Origin: Synanceia verrucosa
Lineage: Eukaryota; Chordata; Actinopteri; Perciformes; Synanceiidae
Direction of reading: 5' to 3'
DNA: 64,000 nt
Assembly: GCA_029721515.1 (NCBI GenBank)
Contig: CM056552.1
Span: 14,099,001 to 14,163,000 of the forward strand
Under the pieces are notes generated by a model. That model ran no database searches. It was not told where the DNA came from and saw only the letters and a list, made by a program, of their open reading frames with translations. The position numbers were made by a program, and so were the translations under genes. Below, in pieces: positions 1-12,335 of the stretch (positions within the stretch are counted from its first letter, which is position 1; each line of letters starts with the position of its first letter).

Positions 1-564
1 TCAAGAGGTTAAAAGAGAAATACTTGTTTCTTTAATACTTGTTTTTTTAATGTTTGGGTGATGCTCCAAATTTCCAATCTGCCTCATCTACTTCTAAACT
101 AATGGGTTACTTCCCAAAACTCTGGGAGGTGAGGTTTTAATTAAAAGCTTTTAATTTGCAAGTAACTTTTGTACTTTATCTTAAAAAGTGCAAATCAATT
201 TTAATTCCATTCATCAAACCTGCACATTCTAGGCATTTATTTAATTCTGATGTAATCACCGCATTGAAAGTTCAAGGTTTTCTGATTAGACAAGACTGAA
301 TGGGAAAAATACCTTGCAAGAAAAATATGCTTGTTAATAAGACAGTCCTCAAGCTGGAGGTGAAAAAGTGATATATTCTAATGAACATGCATGTGACAGG
401 AAGGGGAGCTGAATGCTTTCTGATCAAGACAGCCCACAAAAGACCGAGTTGTCTTATTGGTAGGCACTCTAGTTATCCAAATCTATGCACATAAGCAGGG
501 AAAAAGTGAGTTTCATCCATACAAAAATAATATGCTGGATGATTTCTTGGCCTGGTGACTTTTT

Positions 565-690
565 CTTCCTGTTTCCAGTCTTAATGCTGTGCAAAGCTAA
601 GCTAACCTGCTGATTATAGCTTTGTTTTTACTGCACACACATTAGAGTGGTATCATGCTATTCATTTCTTTTTTCAGCATGGCAATACAT
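565..690 (+). repeat. Decayed teleost dispersed repeat fragment
   Basis: The stretch has a 'CTGTTTCCAGTCTTAATGCT' block, then a GCTAAGCTAACC block, then 'AGAGTGGTATCA' about 50 bases on. This order matches a dispersed repeat I recall from many teleost genomes. A more decayed stretch at 41290-41420 may be a reversed relative. The family name and ends are not determined. Confidence 0.4.
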
Positions 691-3162
691 GTAATATATT
701 TTTCATTGTCTTTTTCCAAACAGTGAAATGTGAGCTAACGCCTGGTGTGTATTGCGACATTTCATTCTGAGGCATTCTCCCCAAGGCATGTGGGACGTCC
801 ACAGGGAGGTCATTATCGCTGTTGTCTGACTGTCACTTAATTAACAGCTTTCTGAACGGGGGATATGTCGTCAGAGCTGGAGCAGTTCACTGAAACCTTT
901 CTCAGTGCACTGGGTCATCACATGGAATGACTAAAGGTAGGGATCCTACACGTTTTCCCCTAAGACATTTGGAAAGTCACGGCATATGGATGTGCTTGAA
1001 AGAGGTATGCAAAGACTGTAATCTCAGTTGTCACATTCGTTAATCTGAACACCTTCCTTTCTGTTTTCTCTCTAATAGATACCCGTGGGACTTCCAGACA
1101 GCATACAGTATGCTTTCATCAAAAAATCTTGTATAACAAGTGGATTGTTTTAAGTAGAGGAAGAACACATCTGTCAGGATTTATTTTGTAAAAAGTGATG
1201 CATTACTTTGCTATTTAGTTCAAAGTACATATTTATTATACAAAACCTGCCCCCTCTAAACCCATAAAGTTTTGGGTGGGGCAGCGATTACAAACGTCCA
1301 GCATGCTGTGCAGCTTAAATATCAGATGTCCTCTGCCCGAAACAACAAAATCCATCCTTGAGAAGTGTCCTCCAGGCTGACACATATAAGGATTTTCTAA
1401 TGTAATTCGGAAGAGGGTTGAACGATTGTGGTCACGGTTAAAAGAGATAAATGTTGGCTGTGTAGTGAACAAGATATGAAAAGCGGGCTCTGTTTGATGT
1501 TTTGTTTACTCATCCATCCACCCATGCCTCATGCCTCTGCAGACTTTGTGGCTCCATGGTAACATCACAATACTTCTTCATTTGCTTCCAATGGGGAAGA
1601 TCCTACTACTGTACGTGCAGCTACTACAGATATGAGCATACATCATTTTTGGGCTCAGTATCTTACAATCAGTCAAACCCACAGAACTTTACGTAAGATT
1701 CTGGTAAAGATCCCAACGTTTCCAAATATGTCAAAGTGAATTATGGAGAAGTATGTATAAAATGATGGAAACAAAAAATGCATGTTTCTAATTAAAAACC
1801 CATAAGAACTAACAAAGACAACTTGTTCAGCTTGTTCTGCCTCTCTGGATGTTTTGTCGTTCTCCACTTTCTCAGAGTTTACCCTGAGGTGCTTCGTACA
1901 CGTACGTAAATCTGTCTCTCTCTAATGCTTTGCTTCCCACACACTCAGAGGAAGGCAGATGCTACTGTAGCCCCCAATGTCGGCCTCCCTCTCCATCCAT
2001 CATGTGTTGTATGACAGGTCACCAAAATTCTCTTCATCAGGGTCTACTCACCCCCTGTGGCACTCAGTCAAGGGGGCTGCGAAGGTACCGACACCTGAAA
2101 GATCTCTGGTTGGTGCCCTCTCATCATTCTCTGGGCCTGACAGCAACAACGCCCGGCTCCCCAGCCCCCAACCTTCTCCATCCTACTCTGACCTCACAGC
2201 TTTCAGTGGCCATTTTAGGGGACAGAAATTTCCTCAGGACACCTTTGAAGCAGCAAGTTTTATAGCTTGATCTCCGCTCAATAGAGATCACATGGGGGCA
2301 TTTTGCTAAACCTGTTGAGAGAAGCGAAGACCGAGAGCAGCATGCCATAAGTCTGGCTTATCATCACAGACCACCACACACAGTACCGTCTGCTGAGCTA
2401 TCCTCACTTACATAACTGGCATGTGGAGCATTAAAACGGCTGGAGGATTCTGCACAGAGGAGTGGAGCGACTCACCTGATGAGTTTTCCAGTCTGCCTGC
2501 CTGCATGGCTACAGAGCTATGTCAAGTTAAACAGCCAGTGGTCTCACACATCCTCTCTCTCTCTACATGCTGTCATTTCACCTCATTTTAGGACAGAAGT
2601 CTGGCATAAGCGGCTTAGAAGGATGAAGTGAAAGGGAGAGAAAGAAAAAAAAATCAATACAAAATAACAATCCAGCAAGGTGATTAGATTTGTACTTTTT
2701 TATGGTGGCATGACTTCAGCAAATTAAAGTATTCCAAGACTATGTTCATTTATTTCTGAGAGACACACTCACGAAGGCAGTGTGTAGAGTGTAGTGTGTA
2801 CTCAGAAAATGTGTGTTACAGCTTTAATTACAACTTTACTCCAGACTAATGTTCACAAACCTCATATGTAATATCATTTTGAGTGGAAATAATCAGAAAT
2901 TAATTGGATGTGACTAAAGCTGATCACTGCAATACTGTGGTCATGTGATGCCTACCGCGGTGTTGAGCTCATTACCATCATCACTGCAATATATTAAAAT
3001 AACAAAAAAAATCTCTATATATTTGCTGTTGAAAGTTACAGGAGTGCATATGGTTTTTGATATGAAATATAAACAGTAATATTTAGTAACATCCTGTTTT
3101 TAAAGCTAGATGGAGAAACAAAACTTTTCACACTGCAGCTCGGCAGTGGGACAGTCCATTAC

Positions 3163-3179
3163 GGGGGGGTGGGGGGTTG
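3163..3179 (+). other. G-run, possible quadruplex
   Basis: Seven G, one T, six G and a TTG end make a G-rich run in otherwise AT-rich DNA. It could form an intermolecular or irregular G-quadruplex. It has no obvious partner tract nearby. Confidence 0.4.
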
Positions 3180-4462
3180 TTTTGTTTTCTTCTTATTATT
3201 AATTATTTTGATGTTTCAGGACTTCCCATGATTAAATTGAATACATACACACATAATACACAGGCATAAAAGACAGAAGCATTGCATAAACAGTCAGAGT
3301 TCAATTTCACACCCCTCCTATGTAGTACTGTCCATAGTTGCTTATGCTGCTCTGTTGACTTGATCATATTCAACAATAGCCACAGAATCTTGTCACAAAT
3401 CCAAACATTGTGTCGCCAATTTGGGCACATTTTATGACAGAGGTCAAGGAGCGATCTCGGGGGAAACGGGTAGTGGGGGTAGCGGGTTTAGCAGGGTTGC
3501 GCCCATCACTGTGGTAAACCTTCATATTGAATTAACTGGGGGCTTTATCAACGCGGTTAGAAAAAATCCATACTGTCACAGTCCTAGATGTGACAGATAT
3601 AAGATAAGATGCAATCCCTTTACACCAACACTGCAGGCCCAGGCCACGGCTCTCCGACAGTAAAGACTACAAATGTCCTATGATCATATCATGACACATT
3701 TCCAGCCCACTGATCTCACATACACAGCACAGAGCGAGACATCTGCCTCGGCATTAAAGTTAACCAACCGTATGCCCTCCTCTCCTTCAACCCACTCCCC
3801 TCTGACCATCAGCACTCAGGAGATGGAAGCATGACCTTCCTCCTGCAAGGTAAAGACGAGATCAGCTCAACTCAGCAGAACCACAGAGGTGGGGGGAAGC
3901 GAGTCAGCAGCATCAACGGCCGAAGTCCTGATCCCAGAGAGACATAGAGAGACAAGGGCGGGGGTGATTGGAGGGAAGGAAGGAGGAAGAAAATGCGAGA
4001 AGAGGAGGTGGCCAGAGGAAGGAGAAACATTGCCCTGCAGGTGCTGAGTCACGCTGTTGCTCTATCTGGTGCTGTTTTTGCGTATCTTCACTTTTGTGGT
4101 TCTCTCTTTTTGCTGTCTCATATACTCCTCTGCAGTCTGGTTCCTCTCTCCACTTCCGTTTCTTCCCCTACTCTGTCTTTAATGAGCAGTCTATGGCCCA
4201 TGCCTCTGTTCTATCATTAATGTGGTCTGTGCAGAAGGAGACAGCTGCAGAATGCACTCGCAGGCAAACACACATGCTTTACATCCCATGTGGGTCTTCA
4301 CTTAGCATCGGACTCAGACAACATGTCTGCAACCTCATAATAAGACAGTATTTATCCTTCTGACCAAAGTTTGATGGTAAAACTGTGTCCTCCTTTACTG
4401 TGAGTGCGGAAGTGGTCTGACTCACTGGATGTAGACTGTCATCGGTCACCGTTCTCCTCCCC

Positions 4463-4492
4463 TTATCTATCTATCTATCTATCTATCTATCT
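4463..4492 (+). repeat. (TATC)n microsatellite
   Basis: About seven near-perfect tandem copies of a TATC/CTAT tetranucleotide. Confidence 0.95.
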
Positions 4493-4879
4493 GCATCCTG
4501 TGCTTGCTAAGGCAGTCTCAATTTTATTTAATTTTTTTATTTTCACGAACATGTCCAAAATAAAAGTTATCAATCAAATCAAATGAAATCAATCAATCAA
4601 CATGGAGCCACACCTTTCTTCAAGACATACAGATACTAAAGGTCTGACTATGGGAAACTAGTGTTGAGGTAACAGTCAATCAGCAGCATTTTTATGAACT
4701 GGTGACAATATAACAAGTAGCTAAATGTGTCTCATTCATTTCTGCCAGTTAAGAAGACAGAAGGCCTTTACATATTGGAGTACGTGACCAATTGTTGGAT
4801 ACGACTTTTATGAAAGGTGAGAGGTAAAAACATAAGGAGTGGTATGTGCTGCCTTTGTCACGGTTGAAATGAGTAACAA

Positions 4880-5450
4880 AGTTTGCTTTGTTGGTTTATA
4901 TTCCTCAGCTATTTGTCTTTACATAGAGCGGGTCGCTCATACGGAGGCTTCCATGTCTTTCCGGTCTATCAAAAACTACGAACTGCCGAGAGGGACATAA
5001 AGCACTACCTGCTAGTACCCATAGGACAAAATGCATTTCCGCGTTTTACGATTCACTTTTCACAGAGAAGCCAGTTTTACTTACCCTGCACTAAACTAAA
5101 TCCTGCACTGCACTTTTGGTCATAATACAAGACCATACTTATGCAACGCCGAATCCTCATCGCCAAAAAAGCGTAAAAGGGCCATAAAATAACCGGAGCT
5201 CCAGGCCGGGAATCCACGGTGAGTGGCCGCCCAGGAGGGCCCCAATGCCCGACCACGGCCGGGGGTGGGGGTCCGGGGAAAAAATGACTGGAGCTCTGGG
5301 ACGGGGGTTTGGGATCCGCGGTGATAGTGGCGGCCCAGGAGTTGACCCATTCCACTTACTGTAGTTCCAACCATGTTGCAATGCATGCAAAGTCAAATTT
5401 AACCACTAGATGGAAGAAAAAAAATTACATAGTGTCCGTTTAATTAGTGG
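4880..5450. mobile_element. Possible non-autonomous element with G-rich core
   Basis: The right part (about 5395-5445) contains 'CCACTAGATGGAAGAAAAA', then ACATAGTGTCC and a TTTAAT end. In reverse this reads as a 'TTAAA-GGACACTATGT' terminus, which I recall from fish non-autonomous elements. The left end near 4880 is a guess. The core is much richer in G and C than its surroundings and holds an imperfect duplication. No transposase is present. It could instead be a decayed composite of several repeats. Confidence 0.35.
5195..5341 (+). repeat. Imperfect GC-rich duplication
   Basis: Two copies of a GGAGCT...CCAGGAG unit lie at 5195-5237 and 5290-5341. They share the order GGAGCTC, a G-rich run, ATCC(A/G)CGGTGA, a GTGGC block and CCCAGGAG. 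Between and within them, G-runs at 5261-5265, 5267-5271, 5275-5278, 5298-5300, 5303-5307 and 5311-5313 give strong plus-strand G-quadruplex potential. The open frames on the minus strand here follow from the base composition and are not genes. Confidence 0.75.
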
Positions 5451-5479
5451 AGATTAAATCTGTAATCTGTTTAGAATTT

Positions 5480-5660
5480 ATCCTGAGGGGAACATGGATA
5501 TGTGCATCAAATTGCATGTCACCCCATCCAGTAATTGTTGAACCATTTCACTTAAAACCATAAACGCATCAATAGCAGTAGGAAGGATTCATTCTCTAGG
5601 TGTCATGGATGTCTGCATGAGATCTCATCACAATCCATCTGAGAGTCGATGGATTATGAA
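5480..5660 (+). repeat. Dispersed repeat with two internal halves
   Basis: The sequence alternates 'ATGGATATGTGCATCAAATT', 'CCATCCAGTAATTGTTGA', then 'ATGGATGTCTGCATGAGAT' and CAATCCATCTGAGAG. This two-fold pattern (a 'gtctgcacaaaat' block followed by 'aatccatc') is typical of a repeat common in percomorph fish. It is decayed, and no ends are visible. Confidence 0.5.
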
Positions 5661-8079
5661 TGGCTGGTATGCTAAAAATGCAAGTTTAATCATCACAGGT
5701 AATATTCAACACACAGTAATTCTCATCTAATACTGACAGCATGCATGTTAAGCGTTTTCATGTTTTCGATTTGACCACCATGTTTGATGGATGAGCATCA
5801 CACAATTTTTCCTCCAGTCCAAAAACATCACTGCATCCATCACATCCGATTTCTGAATAATTGTGCCAAGCTGGATGTTGACAGCCCCGCTGGCATCAGA
5901 GTACTCTTGTTTGTTTATTGTTCCCAAATGAATCTGATTCATTCTGCTTTCATTCCAATCCACGCTTTTCCCTCTGGTCATGTGCATCCTCTCAGCTCTA
6001 TGCCACTCAGTTTTGAAACCGCTGGTTTAATCGACGTGCATTTCTCTCTCCTCTCTGTTTCTGTCTCTGTCTGTTTCACATGCAAAACTACATCTGCCGT
6101 AAATGAATCCAAACACTGTTTCTGCGAGAGACAGAAACAAGTTTTCAAGTTTTATCTGGAAAACAAGTGTGACTCGAATGAGCCGTGTTGTTCTCCTCTT
6201 GTGGAAGGGTCTGTCTAATCGAATCTTTTTGTCCAATCATGTCTCCATAAAAGAGAAGTTGTGTTTTTTGGGGGAGCAAGAACTTGGCCAGACATATTCA
6301 ATTATTGAGAGAAGGCAGAAAAGAGTAAGAAAGAAAATGTTTTAGCTACTGAAATGAGGTGGAAGTCAGCCGACATGCTCAGGCACAAGACAGGAACACC
6401 ACCCGAAAGCCTGGATCCTCATCTCCTTACAGACCTAATGGCACAATCTGTTTATCTCCTTAAAATGTCACACCAAGGCAGTGTAAACACAAGCATCTCA
6501 TGCAGGGAAACATCCTAGCAGACACTCTAAGTGGGAAATGCAGCAGTAAGACCTCAAACAGGCTCCACTGAGGGACGCTTTGAATGCTGTTTACTCAACG
6601 TTGCGTTACAAATTCTGTGCATTGTTGCAGTGAGAGCTCGCCAGGCATTCCTTTTGATGTTTAATGAGTCGACAACGGGCAAAAAAGGCTGAGTCATCCT
6701 TAACCCAAGATGGTTGTTGAACGCTGGAGTCTGCAGCTTTGCCATTAATCCTGGCAGCCATCAGGGGACTGATGAGAGAAATATGGGCTATCTGTCGCAG
6801 GCATCTTCCTCACTGGCAGCAGATAGGAGTCAAACTACAAAGTGCTTGTTAATGCAGACCATCGCAGAGCATAGGACAGGGAATCAGGGAAATCAGGGCT
6901 CACCATTTCTGTTTCTCTCCCTGTGTGTGAGGTATTTAAGCAACTGAGAGATTGACAGAGAGGAGGATCATATTATTAATTCAACGACACGCACACCCAA
7001 GCAAAGGGCTTGAAATAGAACTGCAATTGTTGCTGTGGTGATGAGATGTGCTAGCCTCGTTGTTTTCAGACAGCAGTCGCCTCGCCAGATTTTGCAGAGG
7101 AAGAAAGTGAAAGAGAGCAAGGCGGTGTGTCTGAGTGTGCGCGTGCACCAAAGCAGGGAGAGCGAGGATTCGCGTGTCGCTCAGCACTCCTGACTCCTCT
7201 ATTCTGTACATCATTACAGCGTGCTGTCATTAAAAGTAACTTCCCAAGGTCTAGGCTGAAGGAGAAGTCACTCTGGCTGTTGTCATACAAAGACTCAGCG
7301 GTGAACAAAAGGTGGAGCTCACTGCCTAATTCTACTCTCCAGGCTAAGACTCCTCTACTACTTTCTCCTTTATCATGACGACTCCTTGTGGAAGGCGAGG
7401 CCGTCATTTCTGTGCTGCCTAAAATGACAGTCCATCGCTTCCAATACCACACATTTTATTGTCGAGTGAGTAAAGAGCATCCTGGGGGCAACAGGGCATC
7501 TTATGAAAGTGAATTGTGTATGCGTCTCTCTCTCCCTCTCTCACACAGACCTTGACCATAATTTTATCCATCAGTTACAACTACGCAAGCATTCATGCCG
7601 AAATATGACAGTTTTTTAAAAATGATCACCATAAAGGAAAAGCCACTCTTTCTTTTATCATAATTTTTAGAGTTAGAAAGTACAGTATTTTACAGTATTC
7701 TATTTAATAAATACTTAAACTGTTTCATATATCTACTATTTTGATATATAAAACTACTGACAGTTATGTACAAACACCAACAGTAGTGCATGAGGCAGAT
7801 CATCTGTGAAACAAACATTTGCATTTTCAACATTTCATCATGTCCCAAGTCAAATACAGTAAGAAACATATTTTAGTGTACAGTTTAGCTTTAAAAATAT
7901 GTTTGTGACCTGACTGTCTTATTAAAAACAGTACAGCCAAAAGCAAGCACTTTAAATGTTCCACTGATCAAAAAAAAAACATATTTCCTGTGTAAACCAC
8001 AGCTTTGGAGAAGTACCCATCCTGCTTCATGCAATTAACCATCATCGTCTTGTATGGAACAAAAAGCTGGACAAAAATT
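5661..8079. other. Non-coding stretch
   Basis: No gene is supported. The 144-codon frame at 5784-6218 is opposed by minus-strand frames over the same bases and has no domain. The part at 6690-6830 has balanced composition and ATTA-type motifs and could be conserved, but nothing here proves it. A short CT-rich patch lies at 7525-7545. Confidence 0.55.
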
Positions 8080-8400
8080 TAATAATAATAATAATGGCTT
8101 GTATTTATATAGCACCTTTCATGACACCCAAAGCACTTTACAGAAACCATTATTCATTCACACCAGTCATACTGATGGTGTAAGCTACATGGTAGACACA
8201 GCTGCCCTGGGGAAGACTGACAGAAGCATGGCTGCCATTCTGCGCCTACAGCCCCTCCAACCACCACCTACTTCACTCACATTCATACCCATTCATACGA
8301 GGCAATGTGAGTGAAGTGCCTTGCCCAAGGACACAACACCAATGACAACAATGATAGAGCTGGATTCGACGCCCGCTCTACCAATGAGCCACAGTCTCAC
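8080..8400 (-). mobile_element. tRNA-derived SINE, minus strand
   Basis: Read on the minus strand, the head begins near 8395 with GTGGCTCATTGGTAGAGCG, which resembles a tRNA 5' end and Pol III A box (8374-8392). A B-box-like GTCGAATCC follows (8362-8370). The body carries a 'ccttgggcaaggcact' block and a 'CCCCAGGGCAGCTGTG' block. The 3' end reads GTGCTATATAAATACAAG followed by (ATT)n at 8080-8094. This head, body and microsatellite tail order is that of a teleost SINE mobilised by a partner LINE. The copy looks near full length. I could not find a convincing target duplication. Confidence 0.8.
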
Positions 8401-8579
8401 AACTTAGCAGAAAACTTTTCAGAATTTACCAAAGAGGAAGAGAAAGAAAAAAAAAAAACAACACAAAAAGCACAAAAAGTGGAACTTCTCGAACATCTGT
8501 ACATTTGATGTTCTGCAGCTGTGTGCCTTCAGCAAAAAGCACCGTAATGTGTTGCTGAAGGAGCACTGAGGTGAGAAGT

Positions 8580-8990
8580 TCATGATGAGATATCTAGAGG
8601 ATAATGATGGCAATTCCAATAACTCTCCTCGCTCCCCGCACACCCACTCGCTCACTGTGCAGAATCTTAATCCTGGTTCTGTAATCCTGCTGACTGAGAG
8701 GACCCAGAGAGCCATTTATAACAATGCAAGTAATAAAGAAGGCAGCGCAAAATACATCCCCACGGCGTTTATGACAGGAGAACCAGATTACATCAGCTCT
8801 GACATGGGAAAAATAACAAAAATGCAACACAGCTATGAGCCAGGCCTTGTTGCTTTGTGTTATAAACTGCCATTTCGACTCTGCATCAGCGTCTGCTTTA
8901 TGTATATTTATGCATAAGGTCATGGTGATGCATTTGTCTAGACCTTGACCTCCTACGCTGTGAACAGATGAACGACACTTCGGCATCATG
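8580..8990. promoter_or_regulatory. Possible conserved non-coding element (weak)
   Basis: This is non-repetitive sequence of balanced composition. It includes TATTTATGCATAA (POU/homeodomain-like), a TAAGGTCA nuclear-receptor half-site near 8916-8923 and an oppositely directed ACCTTGACC near 8942-8950. Overlapping open frames occur on both strands (8582-8917 plus, 8594-9040 minus), but neither shows a domain. The regulatory reading is inference from motif clustering only. Confidence 0.2.
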
Positions 8991-9082
8991 CCAGAATGTT
9001 CCGCAGACGGAGTGAAAAACTGACAGAAAAGCTTTGTCACAGGTGAGAGCGGCTGCCGCTGATTAGACCGTGCAGGTGAGCT

Positions 9083-9099
9083 TGTGTGTGTGTGTGTGT
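9083..9099 (+). repeat. (TG)n microsatellite, short
   Basis: About eight perfect TG units. Confidence 0.9.
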
Positions 9100-9589
9100 C
9101 AGGGATTAACTGCTCACCCCCTTCATAAGGCCATACTGGCTGTAACTATCGTTTACAGCAGGGAAACAGAATGTGCTGCGCTCCTAATTGGCAAAAGGAG
9201 TTTGACGGAGGATGTGGATCCTGAGGGATGGATACTCTGTTGATAGCTGTCTGCAAAATGGTTTCTGTGAACCAAAAAGCAGCCAAACCACTGTGAGTCC
9301 TCCATGTGTATGTCTCCAGAAAGGGCTCTGGTATCCCCTAGTGACTGTGCAGATATATTTTACAATTAAAGCTTTGGTTTAAGAGGCATCTCAGATAGAC
9401 AGTAGCTGTCCATAAGAAACCTCTTTGTTGTGCTTTGTTGGTGTTATCTGGTGTCGAGTATCAACTGTGGAAGTTTTCAGACAAAGTTCTATGTATGGCT
9501 TCAGCACCATTTAACGTGTGACTTTTGTGACAATTTTTCACCTTTATTTTTTAAGTTTCCTCGTGGTGAATTGTTTTTGACAAAAATCT

Positions 9590-9895
9590 ACCTTGGGGAA
9601 TTTTTCCCATGTAATGTCATGTCTGTCAAGTCAGGTCATGTTTATTATTTCTGTCTTGTCATTTCCTGTTTTATTTTGAAATTAATTGTTTTCCATCTCC
9701 TTTCCTCTTTACTACTTCCTGCCCTCCAGTTTCCCCGCATCTGATTGTCTGCCCTGCCCCTGCTTGTTTCCGTTTCCTATTCCATAGTCTATAAATGTCT
9801 GCTAACAGCCGCTCTTCCACATCATCGATCCCTGTGCACATCAGGTTCCCCGTCAGTGTGTTCTGTCTGTTTGAGCTGTCTTACAAAAAAATTCC
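9590..9895 (+). repeat. Probable dispersed repeat
   Basis: The run contains 'GTCATGTCTGTCAAGTCAG', 'TCTTGTCATTTCCTGTTTTA', CCTGCCCTCCAGTTTCC, TGATTGTCTGCCCTG and AGTCTATAAATGTCTG in that order. This pyrimidine-rich series matches a dispersed element I recall from several teleosts. It is inferred from memory. The ends and family are not determined. Confidence 0.4.
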
Positions 9896-9949
9896 TATTG
9901 TTGACATAGAAGTTCGTGGAACATACTGAGTAGTACTTTTATCATAATC

Positions 9950-10115
9950 ACCATTTCATTTTGGCAGCAGATAATACTTTCATGATTGATTAATCCACCA
10001 AATATTATCAGATTAAATGATTATTGCTTCTACTGATAAAATATCACAAACACAAACAAAAGCAGCAAAATGATCACATCTGAGAGGCTGAAACATTTTT
10101 TTTCTTTAAAAACAA
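9950..10115 (+). mobile_element. hAT-like MITE copy (TAGGGCTGCAAC family), internally deleted
   Basis: The fragment reads CATGATTGATTAATCCACC, then AGATTAAATGATTATTG, then TGATAAAATATCACAAAC, then AAAGCAGCAAAATGATCACA and TCTGAGAGGCTGAAAC. These blocks occur in the same order as in the copies at 49050-49590 and, reversed, at 51735-52010. The termini are lost and the centre is shortened. It has no coding capacity. Confidence 0.55.
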
Positions 10116-11999
10116 CCAAAACAATTCACTGTCTCTAATCAGAACACGCTGCACACTAATATAACCAAAACTATCTGCAAAGCTAGATCACTCTCCAGGC
10201 ACAAAATTGCAAACATGTTTTCTTAGTAATCTGGGCGAACCCTTGAGACTTGTATTAATCAACTACCCTCAGCATGGATATTATAATAAGCAAAACAAGA
10301 TTAGAGAAGAGGAGAGGAGGAGAAGCAGAAGGAGGAAAGAGACAAAAGAGTGAGGAAATTCTCAAAGATCCAGTTGACCTGCAGTACAAACAATGAGTTG
10401 CTGTGATGCCAGCGCTATGGGTTCTGGGGCTGAATCTCAACGCAAGAGACAAGGGAGGAGCTCAGAGAAATCAAGCTATGCTCTCTGAGGCTAGGCGAGA
10501 GGAAAGAAGGACAGAGGCTGCTGCAGAGGCTGAGGGATTTCTGCCAGTTGTGTTGACACTTAATAGGTGGGAAGTCAATGGAGGCAAGCATGGAGGGTTA
10601 GCTTTGACATGTCTGTGGCTTTGGGGAAAATTCAGGACAGAAGGTAGAGTGAGTCAGCACAGCCTGGAGTTGAACGTAAGACGAGGTAACAACACGTGAA
10701 GAGGGTCGAAAGAGGAGAGACTGTTAGCGGTGGACTGGGGACACTGACAGTCCCCATGACGACCCCATGACTAGCCCATGACAACCGGACTCAGGTGTGT
10801 GCCGCGACCTGTTAATAATCTCACATAGGTGGTCAACTACAAAGAGAGAGATAGACTCACATGAGCAGCGCAGATGCAAACAGCCCTATTTATATAGTAG
10901 ATACTCAAATAAATAATTTTTGGGAGGAAGTGTTGTTGTCAAAAATGACTAAGAGGAAATGGAAGCTTAGAAAACTTAATATAAATATAAGTCAAATCAA
11001 TAACAAATATAGTCCATAAAATATTTTCACAACTGCAGGTGACAGGTGATTTTAATGATGATTATTTCTCAGACCCACCAATTAATATATATGAGAAGTA
11101 TGAAAAATGTATGTTCTCAAATAGCATGTTTGTCCAAAAAAATTTAGAAAAAAAAAAATCAGAAAATGATTCAGCCATGATGTCGATCCTGACTGATATG
11201 ATCTAATATTCAAGCATCAGCCCAAACATGTACACAATGTACAAAAATGAGGCGGCGTGCAGCAGCGGTCTGTGAAGTAGAAGCAATGTGTTTTCATAAC
11301 CTTTCTATACCAGTGGCAATGCACAAGACAGCAGAATCATTTTTTTTTTTCTACCCCATTTGCACATGGTCCGGTTCAAAAAGCATGCAAATCCATTGCA
11401 GGCTGAATCCCTTCTCCGCAGTCCAGAGTGAAATCTGCAACGGATACATTGATTCTGGAAGACAGACACCCTCAGGTATGTGCACGCCACAGAGTTGAAA
11501 GCAGCAGGGAGAAAAAGAAAAAAATGAGACCACATCTTTCCTGCAGACAAATTATGTAACAGACAAACTATCCAGACCTGAGAAGTCAAAGGCATCTCAG
11601 GCAGGATGTCTGCTGAGCAAGTGGATCATGATGTAACGTGCCGAATCTCCAGGGAGACGCGGAGTAAGGATGTAAGCGGCTGCCATTTTTCTTTGAGACA
11701 GCAACCTGTGCCGCAACAGGAATGCCCACACTCACTCATGTTGGGAACGCACTCACTAGTCTACATTCTTTATGAAACCACATGAGAATGTTATAACCAT
11801 ACAGAGATCCTTTCTAGAGGTTGACATAATGGGCTTTTTTGCAGCACACACTGGTCATTTAGTCACCACCTCTCCTATTGAATTGCATAGATTTTGCTAT
11901 GGATCATTCTATTTAGATCCCATTAGCTGTTACCTTGGAAACAATCCCTCCACCTGAGGTCCATATTGAGAAATATACTAAACAATATATGGAAACTTT
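10116..11999. other. Non-coding stretch with purine tract and an 11-bp triplication
   Basis: No gene is supported. A purine-rich tract spans about 10290-10360. At 10753-10785 the octamer CCCATGAC occurs three times at exact 11-bp spacing (starts 10753, 10764, 10775). Just upstream lies a GGGGAC/GTCCCC inverted repeat (10737-10742 and 10750-10755). Frames at 10403-10699 and 11247-11595 have no domains. Confidence 0.6.
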
Positions 12000-12335
12000 G
12001 TGATGCCCTACTTCATGCTTCCACAAATGCATGATGGCTTTCCAAATGTAAACATTCTCTGTGCAAAATAAGACACCAACTTCAACTGAATTATGGAATG
12101 CTGCCATTTTTATGTGCATTATTTTACTGACAGGGAAACTGAATGGCTATTGAACACATTCTTATGCTCTTATAGTTTTTGTATGTTGTTATATTGTCAG
12201 TTTTGCACTATTCTGCACTGTATATATTTTATAAATCTTTTTAAATCTTTTAAATCTACTCACTTTTTTGTGTATGGCAAATGTGAAAGAATTTCTTCCT
12301 GGATGAATAAAGTTTTATCTTGTCTTGTCTTACAA
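12000..12335 (+). mobile_element. Retroelement 3' region, family A copy 1
   Basis: This shares a long collinear match with the reverse complement of 60955-61245. Shared blocks, in order, are AACATTCTCTGTGCAAAATA, ACCAACTTCA, ATTCTTATG(C/T)TCTTATAG, TTTTTGTAT, GTTATATTGT, AGTTTTGCACTAT, TCTGCACTGTATA, AAATCTTTTTA, GTGTATGGCAA, GTGAAAGAATTTC and GATGAATAAAGTTTTATCTT. The 3' terminus, with a 'GGATGAATAAAG' block and a short TCTTG repeat (12319-12330), is typical of fish non-LTR retroelements or their SINE partners. Open frames here (for example 12093-12398) are not genes. Confidence 0.8.

Larger units (their letters stand above)
1..4460. other. Non-coding stretch, mostly unique sequence
   Basis: I see no supportable gene here. 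Open frames at 1236-1472 (minus) and 1930-2348 (both strands) overlap each other and show no domain. The stretch holds a probable dispersed-repeat fragment near 565-690, a G-run at 3163-3179 and polypurine patches near 2630-2650 and 3970-4025. Base composition is AT-rich with no sustained codon bias. Intron or intergenic DNA is the simplest reading. Confidence 0.6.

Noticed and set aside
5784..6236. 144-codon plus frame
   Set aside because: Opposed by minus-strand frames, no domain, His/Ser/Cys composition typical of translated non-coding DNA.
8582..9040. Overlapping frames of 111 codons (plus) and 148 codons (minus)
   Set aside because: Both strands are open over the same bases and neither resembles a known protein. 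A low stop density is a better explanation than two genes.
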